The position numbers were made by a program, and so were the translations under genes. 64,000 nucleotides of DNA, taken from the NCBI GenBank assembly GCA_018334015.1, contig JAGXTI010000031.1:62001-126000 (forward strand), in the 5' to 3' direction. This document shows positions 16,931 to 26,706 of the stretch, one piece after another. Source of the DNA: Silanimonas sp. Lineage in GTDB: Bacteria > Pseudomonadota > Gammaproteobacteria > Xanthomonadales > Xanthomonadaceae. The stretch's first letter is position 1. Every line of letters begins with the position of its first letter. The notes under the pieces were generated by a model. The model was not told the DNA's origin, made no database searches, and saw only the letters and a list, made by a program, of their open reading frames with translations.

Positions 16931-18186
16931 ACGCAAAGCCGCACGAGCACGACGGTACAAGCAGCGCTGCGACCATCGACTGGCACAGCATCCGTGCCCA
17001 GTTCCCGGTGCTCGAGCGCAGGGTGCACGGCAAGCCGCTGGTCTACCTCGATTCGGCCAACACCGGGCAGAAGCCGCAGGCGGTCATCGATGCCGTCAGC
17101 ACGTTCAGCGCCCACCACAACGCCAACGTCAGCCGTGCCGTGCATGCGCTGGGCGGCGAGGCCACCGAAGCCTACGAAGCCGCCCGCACGACACTGGCAC
17201 GCTTCCTGAGCGTGCGCCGCGACGAACTGGTGCTGTGCAGCGGCACGACCTTCGCGCTGAACCTCGTGGCTTTCAGCTGGGCCCTGCCGCGGCTGAAGCC
17301 GGGCGACGCCATCGTGCTGACGCGGATGGAGCACCACGCCAACATCGTGCCCTGGCAGCTTGTGGCCGAGCGCACCGGGGCGGTGATCAAGGTTGCCGAA
17401 CTGACGCCCGAGGGCGAGCTCGACCTCGACGGCCTGTGGCGCCTGCTCACGCCCGAAGTGCAGCTGCTCGCCTTTGCGCACGTCTCGAACGTGCTGGGTA
17501 CGGTCAACCCGGTGCGCGAGATCTGCCGCGAGGCGGCGAAGCGCGGCATCGTCACCGTGGTCGATGGCTCGCAGGCGGTGCCGCACCGCCCGGTCGACAT
17601 CGCCGCACTCGGCTGCGATTTCTACGCCTTCACCGGCCACAAGATGTGCGGCCCGACCGGCACCGGCGGCCTGTGGGGACGCCGCGAGTTGCTGGCGCAG
17701 ATGCCGCCCTTCCTCGGCGGCGGCGAGATGATCCGCGAAGTGCGCTTCGAGGGCACGGTGTTCAACGACCCGCCGATGCGCTTCGAAGCCGGTACGCCGA
17801 ACATCGCCGGGCAGATCGGTCTTGGCGCGGCGGCCGAGTGGCTCTCCGCACTCGGTATGACGAACGTCGAAGCGCGCGAGCAGCAACTGCTCGACGACGC
17901 CACCGCCGCGCTGTTGACCGTGCCCGGCCTGCGCATCTTCGGCAGCGCCCGCGAGAAAGCTGCCGTCATTTCCTTCGCCATCGAGGGCGTGCACGCCCAC
18001 GATCTGGCGACCCTGCTCGATCTCGAAGGCATCGCCGTGCGCTCCGGCCAGCACTGCGCGCACCCGCTGATGCAATGGTTCGGCGTCTCGGCCACCTGCC
18101 GCGCCTCCTTCGCCTTCTACAACACCCCGGCGGAAGTCGATGCGCTGGTGGCGGCGCTGCACAAGGTCCGCCAGCTGCTGGTGTAA
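16927..18186 (+). CDS. sufS: cysteine desulfurase SufS
   Basis: The 419-residue class-V aminotransferase fold enzyme removes sulfur from L-cysteine for Fe-S cluster assembly. PLP lysine K239 is in FTGHKMCGP, MEHHAN is near 134-139, and the persulfide cysteine is C377 in VRSGQHCAHP. That loop is short, as in group II (SufS) enzymes rather than IscS. Such enzymes usually need a sulfur acceptor, SufE or SufU, but none is encoded within this window. It ends TAA and a GNAT gene follows after 50 bp. Confidence 0.95.
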   Translation: MNAKPHEHDGTSSAATIDWHSIRAQFPVLERRVHGKPLVYLDSANTGQKPQAVIDAVSTFSAHHNANVSRAVHALGGEATEAYEAARTTLARFLSVRRDELVLCSGTTFALNLVAFSWALPRLKPGDAIVLTRMEHHANIVPWQLVAERTGAVIKVAELTPEGELDLDGLWRLLTPEVQLLAFAHVSNVLGTVNPVREICREAAKRGIVTVVDGSQAVPHRPVDIAALGCDFYAFTGHKMCGPTGTGGLWGRRELLAQMPPFLGGGEMIREVRFEGTVFNDPPMRFEAGTPNIAGQIGLGAAAEWLSALGMTNVEAREQQLLDDATAALLTVPGLRIFGSAREKAAVISFAIEGVHAHDLATLLDLEGIAVRSGQHCAHPLMQWFGVSATCRASFAFYNTPAEVDALVAALHKVRQLLV

Positions 18187-18236
18187 GGTCGCGACCGTCC
18201 GCACCCGGGCCGCACCGCTGCCGAATCGCCGCCACC

Positions 18237-18809
18237 ATGCCCTTGCCCCTGATCTTCCGCGCCGCCACGCTCGACGACCGCGACGCCCTCATCGCCTTGG
18301 TGACCTCCGCCTACCGCGGCGAGGCCAGCCGTGCCGGCTGGACCACCGAGGCCGATCTGCTCGACGGCCCGCGCATCGTGCCCGAGGTGCTGGAGCACGA
18401 GCTCCGTCGCCTGCGCAGCGTCGTCCTCATCGCCGAACGCGAGGGCACGATGCTCGGCTGCGCCCAGGTCTGCGACGAGGGCGGCACCGGCCATTTCGGC
18501 ATGTTCGCGGTCGATCCCCGGCAGCAGGGCGCTGGCATCGGTGATGCCCTGCTGCACGAGTGCGAGCGCATCGCCGGCGAGGACTGGCGCTTGCCGGTGA
18601 TGCGGATGACGGTGATCGATGTGCGCGATGAACTGATCGCCTGGTACGAGCGCCGTGGCTACCGCCGCACCGGCCTGAAGAAACCCTTCCCCTACGGCGA
18701 TGCGCGTTTCGGTGCGCCGAAGCGCGAGGACCTGCGCTTCGAGGTGCTCGAAAAATCGCTGTCGCCGCAGAGCGCAATCCCGTCGCTGCTCCCGCAGGTT
18801 TCCCGATGA
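18237..18809 (+). CDS. GNAT family N-acetyltransferase
   Basis: The 190-residue protein has a GNAT fold: FRAATLDDRDALIALV at the N-terminus, the acetyl-CoA binding motif A in VDPRQQGAGIGDALLHE, and the C-terminal WYERRGYRRTG that closes the family's core. The substrate is not predictable. It lies 50 bp after sufS and overlaps the Rieske gene by 4 nt (ATGA), so it is probably part of the extended suf transcript. Any role in Fe-S metabolism is inference. Confidence 0.85.
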   Translation: MPLPLIFRAATLDDRDALIALVTSAYRGEASRAGWTTEADLLDGPRIVPEVLEHELRRLRSVVLIAEREGTMLGCAQVCDEGGTGHFGMFAVDPRQQGAGIGDALLHECERIAGEDWRLPVMRMTVIDVRDELIAWYERRGYRRTGLKKPFPYGDARFGAPKREDLRFEVLEKSLSPQSAIPSLLPQVSR

Positions 18810-19123
18810 CCTGGACCCGCGTCTGCGCCGAGAACGAACTGGCACCCGGCGAAACCCGCGTGGTCTGGGACGGCGACACCGCCATCCTCGTCATCAACTT
18901 CGACGGCACGCTCCACGCGGTCGAGGACCAGTGCACCCACGAGGACTACGAGCTTTCCGCCGGCCCCTTCGATGCCGAGCAGGGCGTGCTCGAATGCCTG
19001 CTGCATTCGGCGAAGTTCGACGTCCGCACCGGCAAAGCCCTTTGCGCCCCGGCCCATCTGCCGCTGCGCAAGTTCCCGGTCAAGGTCGAGGACGGCGCGG
19101 TGTGGACGCGCGACGACCGCTGA
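18806..19123 (+). CDS. Rieske-type [2Fe-2S] ferredoxin-like protein
   Basis: The 105-residue single-domain protein has both Rieske cluster motifs: C43-T-H45 (DQCTHEDYELSAG) and C64-L-L-H67 (LECLLHSAKFDVRTG). It resembles the non-heme ferredoxin component of dioxygenase systems, but no dioxygenase is present. In Xanthomonadales such a gene commonly ends the suf operon. Possible jobs are electron donation to cluster assembly or being a client. Its start overlaps the GNAT stop (ATGA). Confidence 0.9.
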   Translation: MTWTRVCAENELAPGETRVVWDGDTAILVINFDGTLHAVEDQCTHEDYELSAGPFDAEQGVLECLLHSAKFDVRTGKALCAPAHLPLRKFPVKVEDGAVWTRDDR

Positions 19124-19256
19124 TCCGCGCCCCGGTCCGCGCCCCCGGCTGAACGGAAAAGCCGCGCGTCGACCAAGGTCCGGCGCGCTTGACCGCGGTC
19201 AAGGCCTTGGTACCGACCCGCACGGAGCATGGAAACCCCGCCCCCTGCCCGCCGCC

Positions 19257-19775
19257 ATGCCGCCCTCCGAGCTGTCCGCCAAGGACCCGCTGCCCGCACC
19301 CGCCGCGACCGGCACCCCGGCCTCGATCGCCGCGCTCGCCGATCTGCTGGCCCGCCAGGCCGCCAGCGGCCAGCCCATCCCGTGGTCGCCGGCGCTCTCG
19401 GTCGGCATCGCCAGCATCGACGCGCAGCACCGCGTGCTGCTGGCCTATGTCAACCAGCTCTCCGGTGCGCTGGCGCGTGGCCAGTCGGCCGAGGTGCTGG
19501 GCGACGTGCTGCACGGCCTGGAGGCCTACACCCGCCTGCATTTCCGCCACGAGGAGCGGCTGTTCGCCCTGCACGGCTGGCAGGAGAGCGACGACCATGC
19601 CCACGGCCACCGCGCCTTCGAGGCCCAGTTGGCCGGCTTCGGCCAGCGGCTGGCGGCCGGCGACGCCACCCTGGCCGCCGAGGTGCTGGCCTTCATGATC
19701 CGCTGGTTGGCCGACCATATCCTGGTCGACGACATCGCTTACAGCGGCTTTCTGCAGGAGCGCGGGGTGCGCTGA
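19257..19775 (+). CDS. bacteriohemerythrin
   Basis: The 172-residue protein has a P/A-rich N-terminus of about 45 residues and then a hemerythrin four-helix domain that binds oxygen at a di-iron site. Likely ligands are H58 (DAQHRVL), H95 and E99 (HFRHEER), H114 and H118 (DHAHGHRAF), and H154 with D159 (LADHILVDD). It follows the Rieske gene after 133 bp, so it may be a separate unit. Roles known for the family are O2 sensing or delivery and iron storage. It converges on hutD with only a 4-bp gap. Confidence 0.88.
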   Translation: MPPSELSAKDPLPAPAATGTPASIAALADLLARQAASGQPIPWSPALSVGIASIDAQHRVLLAYVNQLSGALARGQSAEVLGDVLHGLEAYTRLHFRHEERLFALHGWQESDDHAHGHRAFEAQLAGFGQRLAAGDATLAAEVLAFMIRWLADHILVDDIAYSGFLQERGVR

Positions 19776-19779
19776 GCAC

Positions 19780-20355
19780 TCAAACCGGTGGCCGCTCGCA
19801 CAGCTTGGCGATCAGCAACTCGCCGCCGCCGTCGAGGGCCAGCCGCTCGCCCGGTGCGATCACCAGCCGCGCCGCATCACCGGCCTCCAGCAAGCCCGCC
19901 GGGGTGCGCACCTGCCCCGCGAGCACGTAAAGCACCCAGGTCACGCTGGGTTCGCCGAAGAACAGCATCGAACCGACGATGGGGCGGTGCAGCAGTTGCG
20001 CCTCGACCGCGTCCCGCTTCCAGATCAGGTTGAAATCGACGGTCGGACCTTCGATGAGCCGCGCCGAGACCGCGCGCTCGCCGGCGAAGCGCAGGCGGCC
20101 ATGCGGTGGCGCGAGGCGATGTGTGGCGCCGTCCTCGACATCGAGGTGCATGCCCTGCCCGGCCAGCAACACGATCTCGCGCTCGCAGCCGGGGAAGGGC
20201 GAAAACGGCCCATCGCTGCCGACCTCGGCCACCGACACGCGCCAGTTCCAGTCGCCGCTCGCGGGGTGACGCAGGATCTCGCGGGTCCAGCCGCCACCGT
20301 TCTTCCAGCGTTCGCGGCGGTGCGAGGCGGCAGGCAGCAGCTCGATCACGGGCAC
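19780..20355 (-). CDS. HutD/Ves family protein
   Basis: The protein of about 191 residues is a HutD/Ves-type double-stranded beta-helix. Diagnostic parts are RERWKNGGGWTREI at the N-terminus, WNWRVSVAEVGSDGPFSPFPG, and DFNLIWKRD in the middle. HutD members accompany histidine use genes, but no other hut gene is seen here; Ves is a cold- or stress-linked relative. Start is uncertain between GTG codons at 20355 and 20349; an upstream ATG at 20517 is unlikely because the predicted terminator would fall inside the gene. Function uncertain. Confidence 0.8.
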   Translation of the reverse strand: MPVIELLPAASHRRERWKNGGGWTREILRHPASGDWNWRVSVAEVGSDGPFSPFPGCEREIVLLAGQGMHLDVEDGATHRLAPPHGRLRFAGERAVSARLIEGPTVDFNLIWKRDAVEAQLLHRPIVGSMLFFGEPSVTWVLYVLAGQVRTPAGLLEAGDAARLVIAPGERLALDGGGELLIAKLCERPPV

Positions 20356-20401
20356 GGGCCATCGGCAAAGGACGTCCTTGCCAGTGTGGCCCGCAGGCCG
20401 G

Positions 20402-20443
20402 AAAACGAAAAGCCCGGCCGCCCATCCTTGGGCGACACCGGGC
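20402..20443 (-). terminator. intrinsic terminator downstream of the ComEA-like gene
   Basis: Read leftward, GCCCGG-tgt-CGCCCA-AGGA-TGGGCG-g-CCGGGC (20443-20412) forms a 12-bp stem with a small bulge and a 4-nt loop. It is followed by TTTTCGTTTT (down to 20402). It lies 111 bp after the comEA-like stop and about 47 bp before hutD, both leftward, so it would separate their transcripts. Confidence 0.7.
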
Positions 20444-20553
20444 AGCGTCCTTGCAAGCGGGGCGGACGGCGTACCGACCAACCCCGTGTCCCCTTCATCC
20501 CTGAGCCGCCGTCGCATCCTGCGAGCGGCGGAATCCTTTTCCCTTGTCCTGCC

Positions 20554-20922
20554 TCAGCGCGTTTCCGGCGCAGCTGCCGGTGCTGGAGCCGGGGCGCGAC
20601 GGGCGGTCGCCTGCGCGGGAACCGCCGGACGGGCCGCCGGTGCCTGCGCCGGACCCACCACCAGGCGGGCGCGGTTGCGCTCCAGCGTGGCGAGGCCGAT
20701 GCCGCGGACATCGATCAACTGATCGACGTTGCGGAACGGGCCATGCACGCGGCGGTGCTCGACGATGGCGGCGGACTTGGCCGGCCCCACGCCGTCCATG
20801 ACCCGGTCGAAGGTCGCCGCATCGGCGGTGTTGATGTTGATCCGCTCCACCGCGGCGGCCACGCCGGGCAGGGCGAGGGCGGCGGCGAGAAAGAGCGGGG
20901 CGAGGATCTTCTTCAGCTCCAT
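20554..20922 (-). CDS. ComEA-like helix-hairpin-helix DNA-binding protein
   Basis: The 122-residue protein has a signal peptide (MELKKILAPLFLAAALALPG, to about residue 24), then a double helix-hairpin-helix with ININTADAATFDRVMDGVGP and DVRGIGLATLERN, then an A/P-rich tail of about 30 residues. Periplasmic ComEA proteins bind incoming double-stranded DNA during natural transformation. The usual KA-x-x-L-x-x-LPGIG motif is altered, so DNA uptake is likely but not certain. The gene is isolated, divergent from the M20 peptidase across 217 bp. Confidence 0.8.
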   Translation of the reverse strand: MELKKILAPLFLAAALALPGVAAAVERININTADAATFDRVMDGVGPAKSAAIVEHRRVHGPFRNVDQLIDVRGIGLATLERNRARLVVGPAQAPAARPAVPAQATARRAPAPAPAAAPETR

Positions 20923-21043
20923 GGCAGCATCTCCAGTCCTTGGGCCGCAGCGGTTGCTGCGGTGGAGACAGCTTCCGTGTTCGACGCCTCGCAGGTTATC
21001 GAGCGCCGCCCCGTCGCGAGCTAGGAAACCCGCGTGAAGGCGT

Positions 21044-21059
21044 GTAGGAAATGTCCTAC
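21044..21059. promoter_or_regulatory. perfect inverted repeat GTAGGA-AATG-TCCTAC (candidate operator)
   Basis: A 16-bp sequence with 6-bp perfect arms lies midway in the 217-bp divergent region between the comEA-like gene and the M20 peptidase. A possible extra half-site, CTAGGAAA, lies about 20 bp to the left. A TACAAT -10-like box for the rightward gene begins at 21091, 31 bp beyond the palindrome. A transcription factor site is the simplest reading; the factor is unknown. Confidence 0.45.
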
Positions 21060-21139
21060 CCCCACAGCCTCCACCGGGAGGCCTGCGGCCTACAATCCGG
21101 CGACAGCTCGCCATCCGCCCCCAGCCGCCGGAACCCGCC

Positions 21140-22663
<1,524 letters not shown>

Positions 22664-22697
22664 TCGCCCTGCCCACGACACGAACCGGAGAACGACC

Positions 22698-22964
22698 ATG
22701 GACCTTTCCTTCCTCGGCCACGGCTGGCTGCAGGTGCTGCTGCTCGGTTTCGTCGCCGGCCTCTTGGCGCGCTGGATCCTCCCCGGCAGGCAGAGGCTCG
22801 GCCTGATCCTCACCACCCTGCTCGGCATGGCGGGAGCGATCTGCGCCTCGTGGCTGCTCGACATCTTCGACATCGGCGTCGGCGGCGCCTGGCTGCGCTT
22901 CGCGGCGGCGGTGGTCGGAGCGGTCGGCCTGCTGGCTCTGGTCGGTGCGCTGAGAAACAAATAA
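22698..22964 (+). CDS. GlsB/YeaQ/YmgE family stress response membrane protein
   Basis: The 88-residue inner-membrane protein has three helices: about 8-25, 36-52 and 64-83. It carries the transglycosylase-associated-protein family features, GFVAGLLARWILPGRQ and LGMAGAICASWLL. Family members are stress-induced and of unknown activity. A ribosome site GGAG lies about 9 nt before the ATG. It sits 3 bp before amgK, so it is surely co-transcribed. Confidence 0.85.
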   Translation: MDLSFLGHGWLQVLLLGFVAGLLARWILPGRQRLGLILTTLLGMAGAICASWLLDIFDIGVGGAWLRFAAAVVGAVGLLALVGALRNK

Positions 22965-22967
22965 GCG

Positions 22968-24011
22968 ATGCCGGCAACCGACACCACGACCACGCTGGCG
23001 ACCGGCGCCACGAGCGATGCGGCCGCACGCGCCCAAAGCCGCCTCGCCTTCGCCCGCAGTGCGCTCGGCGATGATGCGGCGAGTCTTGAGCGCGCTTCGG
23101 TCGATGCCGGCTTCCGCAGCTATTGGCGCAGCCTTGGCCAGCCTTCGCGCATCCTCATGGACGCACCGCCGGGTCTGGAGGATCTGCGGCCCTGGCTTGC
23201 CGTCCGCGAGCTGCTGGAGCAGGGCGGCGTGCGTGTGCCGCAGGTGCTGGCCCGCGACCTCGAAGCCGGCTTCCTGCTGCTCGAGGACCTCGGTGCGAAC
23301 ACCCTACTGCAGGTCATCGACGAGGCGAACGCCGAAGCCTGGTTCGAAGCCGCGCTCGACCAGCTGCTGCTGCTGCAGACGATCGCCGCGCCGGCCGACT
23401 TTCCGCGTTACGACGAGGCCCTGCTCCGGCGCGAGCTGCGGCTGTTCGACGACTGGCTGCTGGGCAGGCACCTTGGCCTCGCGCTGGATGGCACGCTCGG
23501 TGAGGCGCTGGCGTTGGTCCAGCGCCGGCTGATCGAGGCCGCGCTGGCGCAACCCGCGGTGCTGGTGCACCGCGATTTCATGCCGCGCAACCTGATGCCG
23601 CTGGTCGATGGCGGTCTCGCCGTGCTGGATTTCCAGGACGCCGTGATCGGGCCGATCGGCTACGACCTGCTGTCGCTGTTCAAGGACGCCTTCCGCAGCT
23701 GGCCCGGCGAGCTGGTGGACTGGGGCGTGGCGCGCTACCACGAGCGCGCGAAGGCGGCCGGCTTGCCGGTGCCTCTGCTGGCCGACTTCCGCCGCGATAT
23801 CGACTTCATCGGCGTGCAGCGGCACCTGAAGGTGCTGGGCATCTTCGCGCGGCTGAAGCACCGCGACGGCAAGCCGAAATACCTCGATGACGCGCCACGC
23901 TTCGTGCGTTACCTGCTCGATGTCGTGCCCAGGCATCGTGCCCTGCAGCCCCTGCAGGCGGTGCTCGAGGATGCCCTGCTGCCGGGCATCGGCGCCCTGC
24001 CGCCACGTTGA
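22968..24011 (+). CDS. amgK: N-acetylmuramate/N-acetylglucosamine kinase AmgK
   Basis: The 347-residue sugar kinase of the aminoglycoside phosphotransferase fold phosphorylates the anomeric position of MurNAc and GlcNAc during cell-wall recycling. The catalytic loop is H201-R-D203-FMPRN208, with the second metal motif L-D221-F. The first 25 residues are A/T-rich and variable. With the next gene murU it forms the known shortcut that returns MurNAc to UDP-MurNAc and bypasses fosfomycin-sensitive MurA; murA itself lies 7 kb away in this window. Confidence 0.9.
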   Translation: MPATDTTTTLATGATSDAAARAQSRLAFARSALGDDAASLERASVDAGFRSYWRSLGQPSRILMDAPPGLEDLRPWLAVRELLEQGGVRVPQVLARDLEAGFLLLEDLGANTLLQVIDEANAEAWFEAALDQLLLLQTIAAPADFPRYDEALLRRELRLFDDWLLGRHLGLALDGTLGEALALVQRRLIEAALAQPAVLVHRDFMPRNLMPLVDGGLAVLDFQDAVIGPIGYDLLSLFKDAFRSWPGELVDWGVARYHERAKAAGLPVPLLADFRRDIDFIGVQRHLKVLGIFARLKHRDGKPKYLDDAPRFVRYLLDVVPRHRALQPLQAVLEDALLPGIGALPPR

Positions 24012-24032
24012 GGCGCTGGGCGGCCTCCCGGC

Positions 24033-24797
24033 ATGAGCGAGCACCCGACGCACGCCCTGCTCTTCGCCGCCGGCCGTGGCGAGCGGATGCGGCCGCTCAC
24101 CGCGACCACGCCCAAGCCCCTGCTCAAGGTCGGCGGCAAGCCGCTGATCGTCTGGCACCTCGAAAAACTCGCCGCGCTCGGTCTGCGCGAGGTCGTCGTC
24201 AACACCAGCTGGTTGGCCGAGTGCTTCGCGCCGGCACTCGGCGACGGCAGCGCCTGGGGCTTGCGCCTGCATCTGCTGCACGAGGGCCCGGAGCCGCTGG
24301 AAACCGGCGGCGGCCTGCTGAACGCCCTGCCGCTGCTCGGCTCGAAGCCCTTCCTCGCGATTGCCGCCGATGTCTGGAGCGATGTCGATCTGCACACGCT
24401 GCCGCGCGAACCGGCCGGGCTCGCACACCTGCTGATGGTGGCCAACCCGGAGCACCACGGCGCGGGCGATTTCGCACTCGACGAAGACGGCCGGCTGCAC
24501 CCCGCGGCGGTGCATGCCGCACCGGGCATGAGCACCACGGCGGCGCATGCCGCGCAAGCCCTCACCTTCTCCGGCATCGGCCTTTACCGCCGCGAATTCC
24601 TCGAGGGCTGGCGCGATGCCGTCGGCGCGCTGCCCGGCGCCGCCGAAAACCCGCCGCGCTTCAAGCTGCGGCCGCTGTTCGATGCCGCCATCGCCCGCGG
24701 CGCGATCAGTGGGCAGCGCCACACGGGCTTGTGGGCCGATGTCGGCAGCCCCGCCCGGCTGGCGGCACTCGATGCCGCACTTTTAGGCTCATGCTGA
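24033..24797 (+). CDS. murU: N-acetylmuramate alpha-1-phosphate uridylyltransferase MurU
   Basis: The 254-residue nucleotidyltransferase converts MurNAc-1-phosphate and UTP to UDP-MurNAc. The signature loop is LFAAGRGERMRPLT (10-23) with catalytic K in TPKPLLKVGGKP, followed by ETGGGLLNALPLL and the metal-binding aspartate in AADVWSDVD. It follows amgK by 21 bp. The stop codon lies inside a short hairpin (GGCTCA-TGC-TGAGCC, 24786-24800) that has no T-run. It converges on hda. Confidence 0.92.
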   Translation: MSEHPTHALLFAAGRGERMRPLTATTPKPLLKVGGKPLIVWHLEKLAALGLREVVVNTSWLAECFAPALGDGSAWGLRLHLLHEGPEPLETGGGLLNALPLLGSKPFLAIAADVWSDVDLHTLPREPAGLAHLLMVANPEHHGAGDFALDEDGRLHPAAVHAAPGMSTTAAHAAQALTFSGIGLYRREFLEGWRDAVGALPGAAENPPRFKLRPLFDAAIARGAISGQRHTGLWADVGSPARLAALDAALLGSC

Positions 24798-24836
24798 GCC
24801 TGGCCGGGGGCCGGCGGCAGCACAGGGCCATCGGCC

Positions 24837-25526
24837 TTAGCCGCCCTGTTCCAGCACCTGGCGGACGAAGGGCACGGTCAGGCGGCGCTGCGCGGCCAAG
24901 GCCGCGCGGTCGAGCCGGTCGAGCAGCGCGGTCAGCGACTTGAGATCGCGCTCGACCCGGCGGAACAGCCAGTCGAGCACGGCCTCGTCGAGTTCCAGGC
25001 CGCGCCGTGCGGCACGCCGGCGCAGGGCCTCGCGGCGGCCGGCGTCATCGAGCGGCTCCAGCGACACCCGCAGGCAGTGCCCGAGCCGCGAACGCAGATC
25101 CGGCAAGGCCCATTCGGCACCGGCAGGCAGTCGCGAAGCGTAGATCAGGGTGCGCTCGGCATCGCACAGCCGGTTGTGCGCATGGAACAAGGCCTCGCCG
25201 TCGACCCGCGAGGCGGCGGCGATCTCGATGCCATCCAGCGCGACCAGATCATTGCCTTCCAGCCCCGCCAGCACGGCATCCAGCCCGCCTGCGAAGGCCG
25301 GCAGGGGCAGGTAGCGGGCGCGTCGCCCGGCCTCGTGTGCGGCCCGGCAGGCAGCCAGCAGCAGATGGGTCTTGCCGCTGCCCGCGCCGCCCTCGACCAG
25401 CAAGGTGGCCGGATCTTCGCCAAGCGCGCTGCGCCGCAGGGCATCCACCGCCCAGTCGTGGCCGACGAACAGGTCGAAGCGCTGGTCCGGCCCCACCGGC
25501 AGCGCCAGCGGAAGCTGGGCCCTCAT
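24837..25526 (-). CDS. hda: DnaA regulatory inactivator Hda
   Basis: The 229-residue AAA+ protein is a DnaA homologue that works with the DNA-loaded beta clamp to make DnaA hydrolyse its ATP after initiation. The clamp-binding motif QLPLAL is right at the N-terminus (4-9). FVGHDWAVDALRR, Walker A GGAGSGKTHLL and the arginine-finger region LRSRLGH follow. It lacks the DnaA C-terminal DNA-binding domain. Its ATG overlaps the upstream permease gene as ATGA. Confidence 0.93.
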   Translation of the reverse strand: MRAQLPLALPVGPDQRFDLFVGHDWAVDALRRSALGEDPATLLVEGGAGSGKTHLLLAACRAAHEAGRRARYLPLPAFAGGLDAVLAGLEGNDLVALDGIEIAAASRVDGEALFHAHNRLCDAERTLIYASRLPAGAEWALPDLRSRLGHCLRVSLEPLDDAGRREALRRRAARRGLELDEAVLDWLFRRVERDLKSLTALLDRLDRAALAAQRRLTVPFVRQVLEQGG

Positions 25527-26704
25527 GCCGGGGGCAAACCCCCGGCCGCCGCGGGCGGCCGAGCGACGTCGCCGTCGCCGGCCACATCGCCAGCAATGGG
25601 GCCTTCGGCCTGGCCCTCGCCGTCGCGATCGATCCGGTAGAGCAGGCTCTGCAGGTAACGACCATGCGCGTAGCGGCCGAGCACCATCACCACTGCCGCC
25701 ACCGGCAGGGCCAGCAGCACGCCGAGAAAACCGAACAGCGTGCCGCCGGCCATGATCGCGAAGACCACCGCCACCGGATGCAGGCCGATCCGGTCGCCGA
25801 CCAGCCAGGGCGTCAAAAAGTAGCTCTCGATCACCTGGCCGACACTGAAGACCGCCACCACCAGCACCAGATGGAACAGATCGCCGTGCTCGACCAGGGT
25901 GGCGATGACGGCGGCGACCACGCCGATCGTGGCCCCGAGGTAGGGCACGAAACTGAGCAGACCGGCCACCATCCCGATCAGGAAGCCGAGATCGAGGCCG
26001 GCCAAACTGAGCCCGAAGCCGTAGATCAGGCCGAGGCAGACCATCACCGTCATCTGCCCGCGCAGGAAAGCACCCAGCACGGCGTCCGATTCGCGGGCCA
26101 GGCTGACCACGGTGGGCTCCAGCGGACGCGGCAGCAGGCCGTGCAGATGGCTCAGCATGCGCCGCCAGTCGCGCAGGAAGTAGAAGGTCACGAACGGCAC
26201 CAGCAGCAGGTTGACGACGAAACCCACCACCGCCAGACCGGAACGCGACAGGCCGGTGACGATCTGCGCGGCAATGCCGCCAGCCGCCTGCCAATGGCCT
26301 TTCAGCAGTTCGGTGAGTCCGGCGGCGTCGACGCCACCCGCCAAGGCGAGGCCGGTGCGTGCCTGCAGCCAGGGCAGGGCCACCCCGGTGGCCCAGGCGG
26401 CGAGCTGGGGCAGCCACTCGACCGCCCGCCGCAATTGCGATTGCAGCATGGGCAGCAGCAGCAGCAGGGCCAGCACCACCACCGCACTCATCAGCAGGAA
26501 AACCAGGCTGGCGGCCACCGTTCGCGAGCGGCCACTGCGCTCCAACCGCTGCACCAGCGGGTCGGCCATCCAGGCCAGCAGGGCGGCGATGGCAAACGGC
26601 GTCAACACCGGCGCCAGCAGCCAGAGCAGCAGACCAAGCACCAGCACGGCGGCGAACCACAGCCAAGGGCGCAACCAGAGCAGGGGCGAGTCCATCGTGC
26701 TCAT
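25523..26704 (-). CDS. AI-2E family transporter (PerM-like permease)
   Basis: The 393-residue inner-membrane protein has the AI-2E/PerM layout: two N-terminal helices (about 13-45), a third near 65-85, an amphipathic soluble region, then a C-terminal helix bundle. The latter includes FVTFYFLRDWRRML, SFVPYLGATIG and the family ending GTLFGFLGVLLALPVAA. The substrate is unknown for most members. The C-terminal 50 residues are hydrophilic and G/A/P-rich. Position beside hda and purM is conserved in gammaproteobacteria. Confidence 0.9.
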   Translation of the reverse strand: MSTMDSPLLWLRPWLWFAAVLVLGLLLWLLAPVLTPFAIAALLAWMADPLVQRLERSGRSRTVAASLVFLLMSAVVVLALLLLLPMLQSQLRRAVEWLPQLAAWATGVALPWLQARTGLALAGGVDAAGLTELLKGHWQAAGGIAAQIVTGLSRSGLAVVGFVVNLLLVPFVTFYFLRDWRRMLSHLHGLLPRPLEPTVVSLARESDAVLGAFLRGQMTVMVCLGLIYGFGLSLAGLDLGFLIGMVAGLLSFVPYLGATIGVVAAVIATLVEHGDLFHLVLVVAVFSVGQVIESYFLTPWLVGDRIGLHPVAVVFAIMAGGTLFGFLGVLLALPVAAVVMVLGRYAHGRYLQSLLYRIDRDGEGQAEGPIAGDVAGDGDVARPPAAAGGLPPA

Positions 26705-26706
26705 CT

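Noticed and set aside
24786..24800. Intrinsic terminator at the end of murU
   Set aside because: The GGCTCA-TGC-TGAGCC hairpin overlaps the stop codon and lacks any T-run on either strand.
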